A stretch of DNA of 64,000 nt from contig JAOWBW010000087.1 in assembly GCA_026119855.1 (NCBI GenBank), positions 62,001-126,000 on the forward strand, in the 5' to 3' direction. A program made the translations under genes and the position numbers. Each line of letters opens with the position of its first letter. Positions within the stretch are counted from its first letter, which is position 1. Below, piece after piece: positions 34,501 through 46,067 of this stretch. The stretch comes from Campanula takesimana. Its lineage: Eukaryota > Streptophyta > Magnoliopsida > Asterales > Campanulaceae. The notes under the pieces are model-generated. The model made no database searches and had not been told where the DNA came from. It saw nothing but the letters and a program-made list of their open reading frames with translations.

Positions 34501-36477
34501 GGGGAAAATCTGTCTACCATCAATCTGGGGTTGAATGAAGAAGTCAAAGAAATGAAGATCGGGAGCTTCATGCAAGGGGCTGACAGGGAACAACTGATCA
34601 GTTTACTCAAAGAATTTGTTGATGTGTTTACCTGGTCGTATGAAGACATGCCAGGGTTAGATCCGACGATCGTGGAACACCGAATTCCTACCTTTCCTGA
34701 CGCCAAACCGGTCAAGCAGAAACTACGCAGAATCAAGCCGCAGTGGGCCCTTCAGGTTAAAGAGGAGATCGAGAGGCTGCTACAAGTAGGCTTCATCCGA
34801 GTTGTGGAGTATCCCCAATGGTTGTCCAATATGGTAACAGTTGAAAAGGTGAACGGCAAAGTCCGGATATGTGGTTATTTCAGAGACCTCAACAAGGCTT
34901 GCCCGAAGGATGATTTCCCGTTACCAAATATTGACATTTTGGTGGACTCGGTTGCAATGCACAAAGTGAAGTCGTTCGTTGATGGAATGGCGGGTTATAA
35001 CCAAATTAATATGGCAGTAGAAGATCAAGAGAAAACTTCCTTCATCACCCCGTGGGGGACGTTCTACTATACTGTGATGCCTTTCGGTCTTAAAAATGCC
35101 GGAACCACTTATCAAAGAGGTGCTACGACCCTTTTTCATGACATGATCCACAAAGAGCTTGAAATCTAGGTGGATGACATGATTTTGCACTCAGTTGAAG
35201 AAGGCGCTCAGCATCTGATTGACCTCAGAAAGTTCTTCGAAAGGTTGCGGAAGTACCACATGAAATTGAATCCTACTAAATGCACATTCGGTACTGTCCG
35301 AGGCAAAGTCTTAGATTTCTTGGTAACTGAAAAAGGGATTGAAGTCGACCCCGACAAAATAAAGGCCATCACAGAAGTGCCTCAACCTCGAACTCAAAAA
35401 GAGGTGAAAGGTTTCTTGGGAAGGATTCAATACATTAGCAGATTCATACGGCAGTTAACCATGATGTGTGAACCGCTCTTTAAGCTCCTAAAAAAGGACA
35501 CCGATCGATCATGGGATGAAGAATGCCAGATTGCTTTTGAAAAGGTCAAAGAATACTTGACAAGCCCACCGGTCTTGGCGCCACCTCATTCGTACAAACC
35601 CTTACGACTGTACCTAACAGTTACTGATACTGCAGTAGGAGCAATGCTTGCACAAGAAAAAGAGGACTCCTGGGTGGAAAGTGCCATCTATTTTGTTAGA
35701 AGAAAGCTACAAGGGAGTGAATTGAACTACTCAGCGTTGGAAAAGGCATGTACCGGTTTGGTTTGGGTCTCGCAGCGATTAAAAATTTATCTGCAATCCT
35801 TACCTGTCCAGATTATATCCCGAATGGATCCAGTGAAGTACATCCTCGAAATCCCAACCATGTCCAATCGAGTGGCCAAGTGGGATTTTCTCTTAAGCGA
35901 GTTTGATATGACTTACGCAACGCCTAAGTCCATTAAAGGAAGGGTGATAGCAGACCAGCTTGCAGATTTGGCTCTTGATCTTGAACCCAGACTAGAAGCT
36001 CAGTTTCCCGATGAAGGGATCTACACTGTTAATTGTTCGGAGAATAAGTGGCAACTCTTCTTTGATGGGGCTGCCAACAAGAGAGGTTTCGGAATTGGAA
36101 TCTTGCTCATTGATCTAAGTGATGCGCACACGCCCATCGCTATCCGGTTAGACTTCGACTGTTCGAATAACACAGCAGAGTATGAGGCTTGCATCGCCGG
36201 CCTGGGAGAAGCATTAAATCGAGGGGTCAAAGAAATTGAAGTGTTCGGGGACTCCGCCTTGATCATCAATCAAGTCGAGGGAAAATGGAAAATCCTGGAT
36301 CCAAGACTACAGCAGTATCATATTCGACTGGTAGCGCTCACAGAACGCTTCTCAGATATCTCATTCCATTATCTCCCAAGGGACCAAAACAGATTCGCAG
36401 ATGCATTGGCTACCCTAGCCTCCATCATGGAATTCCCTGCAGATGTTATGGTAAAGCCGTTTGTGGTTAGTAAGTGA
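34498..36477 (+). pseudogene. pol: E2 RT, RNase H and second RNase H
   Basis: One frame with one internal stop. RT spans about 34700-35250 (VKQKLRRIKPQWALQVKEEI, DFPLPNIDILVDSVAMHKVK, MPFGLKNAGTTYQR). TAG at 35167-35169 replaces the Tyr codon of the catalytic YVDD; VDDM follows in frame. RNase H is at about 35560-35900 and the archaeal-type second RNase H at about 36040-36440 (FFDGAANKRGFGIGILLIDL). TGA at 36475-36477 separates this from integrase in the same frame and could be a CGA to TGA change. The YVDD stop alone removes polymerase activity from any translated product. Confidence 0.92.
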
Positions 36478-37778
36478 TCAATCCAAGCCTACTGCCTGGA
36501 TATTGAGCTAGAAAGCGAAGAGAATGAAGAGCCGTGGTATACAGACGTATGGAATGTGCTCAGGAATGGGACCTACCCTCCAGAAAGGGACAAAACGGCA
36601 AGGATTGCAATGCGTAGATGGGCCTCCCAATTTGTGATTTCCAGAGATCAGTTGTACAAAAGGTATCATCACGGACCAAATTTGCTCTGTGTAGATAAGA
36701 CTGAGGCGAATAGAATCATGGATGAAATCTATGGGGGACTGTGTGGACCCCACATGAATGGGCACATGCTCGCTAAGAAGATAGTGAGGCAAGGGTACTA
36801 CTGGACCACGATGGAAAAGGATTGTATGATGAAAGTGCGAACCTGTGATCAGTGTCAGCGGTACGCTAGTCTACAACATCTGCCGCCACACGTTCTTTAT
36901 CAATCAACTGCTCCTTGGCCTTTCTCCACATGGGGGATATATGTTATTGGTCAGGTCAAACCGAAAGGTTCGGGTGGTCAAGAATACATGCTCGTAGCTA
37001 TCGATTACTTCACTAAGTGGGTTGAGGCCGCTGCTTACAAAGTTTTGAATGCCAAGAAGGTAGCCGAGTTCATTCGTACCAACATTTTCTACAGATATGG
37101 GGTCCCTTATGAGATGATCTCAGATAATGGAACTCACTTTGAAGGGGAAGTCAACCGATTGCTTGACGAATTTCGGGTGGTCAGACACAAGTCATCCCCC
37201 TATCGACCCCAAGCCAATGGAGCGGTAGAAGCGGCGAACAAAACCCTGGAGAACATCATTAGAAAGATGGCTATCACTGGAAAAGATTGGTCCGAGAAGC
37301 TGCCTTTAGCCTTGTGGGGATACCGCACATCTGTTCGGACACCGACTGGGGCTACTCCTTATTCACTTGCATATGGCATGGAAGCAGTTCTCCCGGTTGA
37401 GCTTGAAATCCCCTCTATGAGAGTGCTACTTGAGAATCAACTGTCTGAAGTTGATTGGTTACAAAGTCGCCACGAAGAGTTAGCATTGCTCGATGAAAAG
37501 CGGTTGTTGGCCCTTGAGCACAATCGTGTGTACCAGCGCAGAATTGCCAGAGCATTTAACAATAAAGTGAAAGACCGCAACATCAAAATGGGAGATCTTG
37601 TGCTACGAGAAAAGCCACCAAGTTATGTCGACCCCTGAGGGAAATGGAAGTCTCCGTGGTTGGGCCCTACATTTTCAAGAAGATACAGTCTGGTGGAGCC
37701 GTGTTCCTGCAAACTGAATTTGGAGAAGACCTTGTTCAGCCCTGCAACCTCAGCAAATTGAAGAAGTATTATGCGTAG
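36478..37778 (+). pseudogene. E2 integrase, active-site mutant
   Basis: Inserts cDNA into the genome in active relatives. The zinc-binding region ends CDQCQ (about 36845-36860). Of the D,D,E core the first Asp (WGID in E3) is Tyr here (GIYVIG, codon 36940-36942). The second Asp is present (ISDNGTHFEGE), as is the Glu (PQANGAVEAANKTLE). TGA at 37636-37638 and a frameshift near 37665 break the C-terminus, which ends LKKYYA with TAG at 37776-37778. No chromodomain is seen. Confidence 0.9.
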
Positions 37779-38133
37779 AAGACGCAGAGATTTGTGTTTC
37801 CTATCGAGTCTGTAAAAAAAAAAAAAAAAAAAAAAAGCGCAAAAGACAGCCCCACTAGAGGTGAAAACCCGAAAGGGCAGTTCTAGGTAAAAAAACAGGA
37901 GGCGCGCAAAATTTCATGTAACTGTGTCAAACTACGTTGACCTGAGCCTCTAAAGAGGAACGTAGGCAACCTTCGGGTCCGGTCATTAAAAGTAAAGAAA
38001 GATTTTTATTCCCCACGTTGAACTTGCAAACATTACATTCAAAAGGAAAAACAAACACAACAAACTTTGAAATAAAAACACATCATCTTGGCGTGGCAAC
38101 CAAGGATTAAAGCGAAAATAACTGAAACTTTAT
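37779..38133 (+). other. E2 region between integrase and PMD gene
   Basis: Holds an A run of about 24 (37813-37836) and a CTACG...ACGTAGG inverted repeat (37932-37968) that recurs at 46240-46273 and, reversed, in the E1 LTR. No coding signal. Confidence 0.75.
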
Positions 38134-39546
38134 TCAGGGACTGAGACGATCGAACACGTTCGGATAAGGACCAGTCGAGCTTTCTCCCCTTTGATTCTCA
38201 GAGTTCGTTGCATCAGGCTGGGTGTTCCTTGAAGTTGAGCCCCGATCATTTCTGCGGCGTCCGGATCGATGACCGCTGCGTGGTTGACTCCCGCCAATCT
38301 GATTCTGGAAAACTATCGGCCCTGTTATCTGGGAATAGTAATCCCCAGACAGAATTTCTGGACCTACGAGCTCTAGTACCAAAGCTGCAATGGTAGCGGT
38401 TTCTTCAGCAATCTGAGGGCCCAACCACTCAAGATATTCCAAAGTGGGTTCTTAAAATGTGTCCCCTTCACCCCGGCACTTGCCTCGACCGATGTGTCCA
38501 CCATTCTGATACCAAACCTCTTTGATCAAGTTGCATATGTTGGTACTCACCGGCAAATTATCTGTGATGGGAAGGTCAGAAAAGGGGATCCCTTGGACTT
38601 GTCCGAACTGGCGAGCCACCCGTTGGCCCAAGTAGAAAGTGGTGGAGCGAAGCCCAGCCAGCCAGATGAAGGAATGACCCGCACTCGTAATGAGATACCT
38701 GCTCAAACCCCAATGCGGAGGCACCCACGTGATGTCTGCCGATGTGATCCGCCAAAAGTGTCCAACCCACTCCTTGACGGTAGTGCAGTTTTGCCTGTAT
38801 AAACCTCGCCTTGGAAGCATAGAAGGGGTATAGTCTAGATTCGACACCAGCCGAATGATCTTGAGATGCTCCTGAAGCCAGATCTGCAATAGAATGGGGC
38901 TGCCCGACGTGAAAGCATCACCTCTGGGATAGTAGCCATCCAGCCCATGCAAAGTCTCAGCCAAGAGGACAGTCATCACGTTGCCGGAACCACGCTTGCA
39001 AGAATCAACGATGTCCACCATCCTTGAGTCGATGAAGCCATCGTAAGAAACGAAAAACATCTCTGCAAATAGGCACATAACCAAGGCAAAGTCCCTACGG
39101 TTGGAGTACACCGGGATATGAGGGTCAGCCTCGCCAAAGAGTTCGGGGAAGCAAGTAATGTCAAGGTGGGTCCCATGAAGGAGAACCCTTGAGAAGTCAA
39201 TATCAAAGGCGAAGATTTCAATGAGCCACCGAGCAGGTGTCCTGCGGGAAGTGGGCACCATGGCCTCGCCGTAAATGGTATTTCCTGTAATGGCGCAGAA
39301 TTCCTCAAAGGTGGGACACAGTTCGTCTTGATTGAAATTGAACAAGTGGGTCCGGGTTGACCAGAAAACAGAAGCACCGCGGATCATCTCCCACTGAATG
39401 GGAAGCTTCCTCAGAGTAAAGAGCAACTTGAAATTATAGTTTTCTTCTAGCACCGCTCGTACATTATTTGGGTATGAATTCACCCAGCAGTCGAGTCCTA
39501 CCCGGTATTCTTCGATGTTAACCAGGGTTTGGCCAAGATTAGCCAT
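38134..39546 (-). pseudogene. Antisense PMD protein of E2, one nonsense codon
   Basis: ATG at 39544-39546 (MANLGQTLVNIEEYR) starts a 364-residue frame ending at TAA 38452-38454; the same frame continues 106 codons to 38134, giving about 470 residues, close to the 464 of E0. PMD features are FEEFCAITGNTIYGE, LLAETLHGLDGYYPRGDAF and SPILLQIWLQEHLK. The tail is Arg/Ser-rich (SGRRRNDRGSTSRN). It is antisense to E2, with its own TATA box 87 bp upstream. A 364-residue truncated protein could still be made. Confidence 0.87.
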
Positions 39547-39632
39547 TTTAGAAGGGAAATGACCTAAAGGATGCAAAGCAGGAAAGAAGGAGAAGTTAGT
39601 TGGTGTGAGAAATAAGAAGAGCTCCCCCTCCC

Positions 39633-39642
39633 CTTTTATAAC
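39633..39642 (-). promoter_or_regulatory. TATA box of the E2 antisense PMD gene
   Basis: The minus strand reads GGTTATAAAAGGGGAGGGG, a strong TATA box 87-96 bp upstream of the PMD ATG. This supports a dedicated antisense promoter inside the element. Confidence 0.7.
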
Positions 39643-40230
39643 CTCCCAAAAACTTGGCCTAAATCATCAGTATTCCAAAAAGGGTTTGTCTCCCCGTCCC
39701 CCCTAGCCAAAAGCAAGGTTCGAAAAGTCAAAAACCCAGGAGAAGGTGTCAGTCGTCCGTACGGCGGCTCTTAGAAAAGCTGACATTTTCCTTGTCCTCA
39801 TCCCTAGGCATTGAACCTTGTCCCCTTTATCATGAATATAACCGCAGCCGACCTCTGAAATCCGGGCTTGATTCAGTGTTGGTCATTAATCGCGAGTCGG
39901 TGTCATTAAAAAAAAAAAAAAGAGTATTCGGAATTTCAGAATAAAAGAAAGATTGTGTTCGGTCAGAATAATCCAATTTTTATCTGTGTGAATCACATCT
40001 GCCACTGCATGCAAAGCTAACTTGCAGATCAACGAACGAAGCCGATCCTGTTATCCCTCCCAATAGCAAAAAAGAATCAGTCGGGGTTAAAATAGCACCA
40101 GTGGATCACACAAAGCGGTGGTCTCTCGCCTAAAAAAGTACAAAAATCTCATCACACAGCAAAAACAAAGGCAGAAAAATCTGGACGGCGCAGAATGCAG
40201 CGTATCCTTGATTTTAGTTTGTGTGCATAA
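39643..40230 (+). other. E2 3' UTR, upstream part
   Basis: Non-coding. It contains a single GC-rich palindrome CGTCCGTACGGCGG (about 39748-39761), about 110 bp upstream of the antisense TATA box, and an A run (about 39908-39921). Nothing else is recognisable. Confidence 0.6.
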
Positions 40231-40249
40231 ATGGCTTCAGTTGTTTATT

Positions 40250-41186
40250 GCCCTCAGTTTTTTCGAAAGATCGGGATTACTTCCCCCGAACTGCGCAACG
40301 TCGTAGGTCCCCCTTTTGAAAAGATATGTTGTTCCAGCTTGGTCTTCTCCGGCGCCCGAGATTACCTCCCCGAACTGCGCAACGTCGTACGTTCTCCCTT
40401 CATGATTTCCATCCCTTTGCAAAGAGAGATCAAATCTCAATGCACCCTTTACTCGGATTGTACCTTGCGTCAACCCTTGAGTCGTGTTGGTCTTAAACCT
40501 TCTCTTAATTGTTCGAGTCGGTTCTAATCAGAACTACGACTCGACTTGATTCCCACGGCGGGATACGTAGGTAGTTCACAACGTTGGACTCAGTCGCCAA
40601 TTCTCGCAATTTGTTGGTCAAATACCAACCCCCCAGCAAAGAGACTTCGCTTCTCAATGCAACTCCCCAGCAATACTGTGTTGTTCCACCCTGGTCTTCT
40701 CGGGCGCCCGAGATTACCTCCCCCGAACTGCGCAACGTCGTACGTTCCCCAGTTGAAGTTATGTTATTCCACCTTGGTCATCTCAGGGGCCCGAGTTGTA
40801 CCTCCCCAGAACTACGCATCGATTTAATTCCCGCAAGGGATACGTAGGCAGCTTACCTTGGTGAGCTCAGTCGCCCATTCTCATAACCATGTCTCAATGC
40901 CAACCTCCATCCCCAGCAAAGAGATATCGCATCTCAATGCTACCCCCTGCTTTAAATTTTAATAAACCTGAACTACGTTTGGTCTGATTCTCGAGAGAGA
41001 TACGTAGGTAAACCGGGAAACCGGAACCGACCATTGTCTGTGTTTGATTGATAGTTTGAGTTAGAACTACGGAGGCTTGATTCTTGAAAGAGATACGTAG
41101 GAAGTCCTACCTTGGACCCAGCCGTTACACCCTAGACGAGATCGAGTGTCTCTTAGTGAATCGTAGAATCTCCTTTAACCAGGAGA
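40250..41186. repeat. E2 3' UTR tandem repeats with CTACG...CGTAG stem-loops
   Basis: Imperfect repeats: GAACTGCGCAACGTCGTA(C/G)G near 40290, 40370 and 40725; GGCGCCCGAGATTACCTCCC near 40351 and 40703; and four GAACTACG...GATACGTAGG units (about 40529, 40810, 40971 and 41065) that can each form a CTACG/CGTAG stem. Tandem repeats before the 3' LTR are a known feature of Tat/Ogre elements. Confidence 0.85.
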
Positions 41187-41201
41187 TTCGACGAGGGGCT
41201 C
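41187..41201 (+). other. E2 putative polypurine tract
   Basis: TTCGACGAGGGGCTC directly before the 3' LTR; the core GAGGGGCTC matches GAGTGGCTC before the E0 LTR. It is short and not purely purine, so the call rests on position. Confidence 0.6.
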
Positions 41202-44187
41202 TGTAGATACCCTGATCTCGCACCCCTAAAAACCCACCTTGAATCGGTCTAAACCCGAAAATTGACCTAAAACCCTCGATTTGGCTGTACGAGACTGCCG
41301 TGAGCCTTATCGGTGCATCGAATGGATAAACGGACTTCAAATTCATGATCAGAGCGAAAAAACGAGCAAACATGCAAAAATTTCGTTTTTCGAGGTGCGG
41401 GACCGGAAACGGGGCCCGCAACCCCCCGAACTGCTCGCTGTTATCCATTCTGTGCATTAAAAATATATTATTATCTTTCCTTGCTAATTGACATATTTCA
41501 GATATACCGGCGTGACCACAAAATTATTCCAAGCAACTTTCATGTTGGGCCCGCGGACAACCGGTACACCGGAGCGCGCACGACGGAGCGGAAAGCCGGA
41601 GCCGGAAAGATGATTATCCAAATTGGAAAATATCTCAAAATATCTTATCAACTGGTCAAGAAGAGCAAAAAATATATTATTGTCGTTCCTTGCTCATAAA
41701 AATATTTCAGATATACCGGCCTGACCAGAAAAATATTTCGAGCAACTTTCATGTTGGACTCGCGGACAACCGGGACACCGGAGGCGCGCACAACGGAGCA
41801 GTTACGGAGCGAAAAGCCGGAGCCGGAAAGATGGTTATCCAAATTGGAAAATATCTCAAAATATCTTATCAATTGGTCAAGAAGAGGAAAAAATATATTA
41901 TTGTCGTTCCTTACTCATAAAAATATTTCAGATATACCGGCCTGACCAGAAAAATATTCCGAGCAACTTTCATGTTGCACTCGCGGACAACCGGGACACC
42001 GGAGACGCGCACAACGGAGCAGTTGCGGAGCGGAAAGCCGGAACAAAGATAAGGAAGATGACTTTAAGCCTTAGTCAAGAAGGATAGATGATGAATCCAC
42101 CAATTTACAACCTCCCCCCTCCAAGTTACAACCAATTTACCACCTCCCTCCTCCTATATACTCCACTCTCATCCATTTCAAAAAAAGAGACACAAAAACA
42201 AAAAGAAAAAAAAACCCTACCATCCTCCACTCTCATTCTCTCTCAACAAGAACACCACCACCACACCATCACCACACGACCACTCATACACCACCCCTAC
42301 ACCACGCATAAATCACCAAACAAACCACAAAAAACACATCAAAGCCAAAACTTTGATCAAACACAAAGCAAAAAGAAAAGAAAAAGTCTTCCCTTGGTTG
42401 ACAAAGGGAGCACCCATAATCTCAAAAGCTAGGTAAAACTCTATGTAAACCTTGGCTCTTTAGATATGTAAGCAATATTGGGAGTGGTTTGGAACCTAGT
42501 CAAATAATGACTAGGTTTCCTTCATCTTCCATGTTTTTTTAGCTTTGTAAAGCTTTGTTTATGTATATAAATGATGATCATGTGATGCTAATACTCAGTT
42601 TATTATGTTTATATATGTTCATAATAGTCATAATATTCATATGCTTTAATTTGTGTATGAAAATCTTCATGTTTCTCTCAAAGGGCGTAAATCTGCCCTC
42701 TTTGGCTTTCCTTCATGATCATGCATGTGAAAATTATTATTTGTTGAGAAATAGCTCTTGGATAATGTTTTTAACATGTTAAATATCAAAGTCCTTGAGT
42801 TTCATGCCTTGGTTTGAAGATATAGTAGTGTTTTGAGGTCTATAATCATGCCTCATATAATCAGTTTTTACTTTCTGTATAGAGTCTTGATTTTGATGAG
42901 CTTGTAAATCAATCTTATATTGGTTTTCTGGTTTATGTCAAAGAACAAAAGTTGTTCATAACATGTTGAAATATATGATCCTAAAGTTTCATGTTCAGAT
43001 TCCATGCCTAGATCATATTTTCATGCATAAATTTGGGTCTCAGTGATTCTGAGTTGTTTATTCACTGTGGTACCTTGCTGTGTTCTTGTGATTCAAACTT
43101 GATGAAACATAATTTTCTGGACAAAGATAAAAAAAATGTATTTTGTTATAAACGAACTCAGGATGATTATCATATTTTTTATACATTTTTTGGATCATTG
43201 GAAGTACTCCTTTCAAACATATGTTTCAAACTCAAAAATTCAGATTCTGCACTTCCAGTTTCTGACATTGAAATGTCAGAAACCTTTTGAACCAATAAAA
43301 CTCATCCTATGAACTCCAAATTTTGGGATCTTCATTTTTTATGCGTGGTATTAAACTTTTGTTCTTTGGGTTTTTTCATATTCCCAAGATAAGATGGTGA
43401 AAATTGGTGATAAACATGCTAAGGTTTCTGTTTGCCTTTTCTGGGCTGAATTTTGTGATCAACTTTATTGCATGTGTTTGGGGCCTAAACTTGGTCCAAA
43501 AAGTCTACAAAAACTCCCTTGTGATACCTAGTATTCAGGGATTAACCCCCAATTTTTAGTTTTGGAATCGGATTGATTTTAGGACAGGTACGACGGCTCG
43601 GGGACGGAAAGTGTCACCGAAATCAACAAAAGCACCGTCGAGGATATTTATTATTATTTGTGGGATTTGTCTCCCCTATTTTTTGTATTTGTATAATTGT
43701 GTAATCTCCCCTCCTGTGGATGTATTATTGCTTGATATTATCAAAACCATTCTTGAAAACCAATCGGGAAATCCACTCAAACCGAGTTCCCGGTTGTGAA
43801 TAAAAATGAAACTTCCTAGAATAGGAAGACCTCCATATATATTTCATCACCATTTTTTGGTAGGGCATAAAATCCAAATTAAAAGGCATAAAATTGAATA
43901 TAAGTGGCACGCATATAGAGACCATCACGGGCGAGAAGAGTCCCTAACCCCTTCTCTTCTCGTAACTTAGCCCCCGAACCCATTTTCTCAAAAAAGGTTT
44001 TTTCTTCATTTTTCCTAAAATCAAAATGAGGTGGCGACTCTTGCAATCAAATCACAGCATCAAGAGGAAACCATTGTGTGAGAACCGAGCGCATTTCCAA
44101 AAGCGCATCAGCACGAGACGGGCGCGAACCGCTTTCACGGGCGGTCATTTCGCGGTGATCCGATCATCTCGGGCGCGGGCTCTCACA
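41202..44187 (+). repeat. E2 3' LTR (2,986 bp)
   Basis: Same termini as the 5' LTR. Three GC-rich U3 units (starting near 41459, 41668 and 41889; steps 209 and 221 bp) against two in the 5' LTR, and one CACCA-rich segment against two. The TATA-like box is at 42154-42161. Confidence 0.95.
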
Positions 44188-44192
44188 GTGGT
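44188..44192. other. Target-site duplication of E2, right copy
   Basis: GTGGT directly after the 3' LTR end CTCACA, matching 24751-24755. Confidence 0.95.
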
Positions 44193-46067
44193 AGTTCATG
44201 CTCGCCGGCTACGATATCACTTATGTCACAATCAAATCCATCAGTGGGAAAGTGTTCAGTGATCAGCTTGCTGAATTTTCGTGTCACGAAGTGAAGGGGG
44301 AAGACTTACAATTTCCCGACAAGGACTTGATTTGCACTACAACCGAGGAAAATAAGTGGCAACTTTTTTTCGATGGTGCAGCCAATAAGCACGGTTATGG
44401 GATAGGAATGTTGCTTGTCGATCCAAATGACATCTACACTCCAATTTCAATCCGTCTTGAATTCGAAGCTACCAACAACATTGCTGAATATGAGGCATGT
44501 ATAGCAGGGCTAGAAGCAGCCCTAGAAAAAAATGTCACAGATCTGAAAGTATTCGGTGACTCCCTTCTCCTTATCAATAAGACATCGGGCAAATGGAAAA
44601 TCCAAGACTTGACCCTCCAACAGTATGGTCAGGACCTGGAAGAATTGGTTGAACAGTTTCAAGACATCACATTCAATTATTTGCTAAGAGACAAGAACCG
44701 CTTTGCTGATGCACTGGCCACCATAGCCTCACTGGTTGAGATGCCCAAAGGAAAAATGGTGAAACCCTTCAAAATTTCAAGAATGACTAGTCCGGCATTT
44801 TGCATGAGTATTGAGATCAATGAAGTCCAAACAAGCCCCACGTGGTATACGGACATCATGAACTTCCTCAACAACGGCACTTTCCCTGAGAACAGCAATG
44901 GGAAATCTCAAGTGGCATTACAAAAGCTAGCCGCGAGATATGTGTTGATTGGGAACCGAGTCTACAAGAGACATCATGAAGGGATCAACCTCTTATGTGC
45001 AAGTGAGACCGAAGCTCGAGAGATAATGCATGATGTCCACGAAGGCGAGTGTGGACCCCACATGAATGGGATCATGTTAGCCATGAAGATACTCCGTATT
45101 GGCTACTATTGGTCTACCATAGAAAGAGACTACATCGAGAAAGTCAGTTCCATGCTAATTTGCAACATGCTCCACCTTCACAACTATACAACATGACCAC
45201 ACCGTGGCTGTTCTCTTGTTGGGGCATAGATATCATCGGCAAAGTCCATCCTACGGGAAGCTACATACAGTCATTCATTCTAGTGGCCGTGGATTATTTC
45301 ACAAAGTGGGTCAAAGCGCAAGCTTACCGAGTTCTTAACGCCAAGAAAGTGGCTGAATTCGTGAAGAAAAACATCATGTGCCGATACGGTATTCCTCATA
45401 AGATCATTTCGAGAATGGTTCGCACTTTGAGAAGGAAATGGATGCGCTTTTGGTTGACTACAAGATTACCAAGCACAAGTCATCCCCGTACCGCCCCCAA
45501 GCTAATGGAGCGGTCGAAGCAGCAAACATGACAATTGAGATCATCATACGGAAAATGGCCTCAACAGGAAGAGATTGGCCCGAGAAATTACCATTAGCAC
45601 TATGGGGATACCGCACATCAATCCGATCAGCAACAGGAGAGACCCCGTACACATTGGTTTATGGTTCAGAAGCCGTACTCCCAGTCGAACTCGAAGTTCC
45701 CTCTCTACGAGTCTTGCTCGAAAACCAAGTCACCGAGGTTGATTGGATGCAAAGTCGGTATGAAAAATTAGCCCTACTCGACGAGAAGAGGCTAAGAGAA
45801 TTTGAACGCACAAGAGCTTATCAACAGAGAATGGCAAGGGCTTTCAACAAAAAGGTGAAGCCCCGAAACATCAAAGTGGGAGACTTGGTCTTAAGACAAC
45901 ATCCTCCCAATGCCATGAATCCCCTCGGGAAATGGGGACCCCGATGGATCGGTCCTTATGTGGGCATGAAGATACTAAGCGGCAGTGCAGTCCGACTCGT
46001 AGACTTGGATGGTGACCAATTGCCAAAGGAGGTCAACCTCGACAAGCTCAAGAAGTACTACGCTTAA
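44193..46067 (+). pseudogene. E3 second RNase H and integrase, broken
   Basis: Resumes E3 after E2. Reads MLAGYDITYVTIKSISGKV, then the archaeal-type RNase H (FFDGAANKHGYGIGMLLVDP, near 44368). Integrase follows; its zinc-binding CxxC is lost in a small deletion with a frameshift near 45140-45150. The core has GIDIIGK with the first Asp kept, but a one-base loss at about 45410 destroys the SDNG Asp; the Glu motif PQANGAVEAANMTIE is kept in the next frame (45438-46067). The C-terminus ends LKKYYA with TAA at 46065-46067. About 20 codons of RNase H between KLVAKV and MLAGYD are missing at the E2 insertion point. Confidence 0.88.

Larger units (their letters stand above)
24756..44187 (+). mobile_element. 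E2: complete 19.4-kb Tat/Ogre-type retrotransposon
   Basis: Full plus-strand element with 2,913-bp and 2,986-bp LTRs (TGTAGATACCC...GGGCTCTCACA), a primer site at 27670, gag, protease, G-patch-like segment, RT, two RNase H domains, integrase, a 3' UTR with an antisense PMD gene and tandem repeats, and a 5-bp target duplication GTGGT. It is inserted in RNase H of E3. A Tekay-like solo LTR splits its protease region. At least five in-frame stops, two frameshifts and an integrase active-site change show it is long dead. Size and dual RNase H fit the Tat lineage. Confidence 0.96.
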
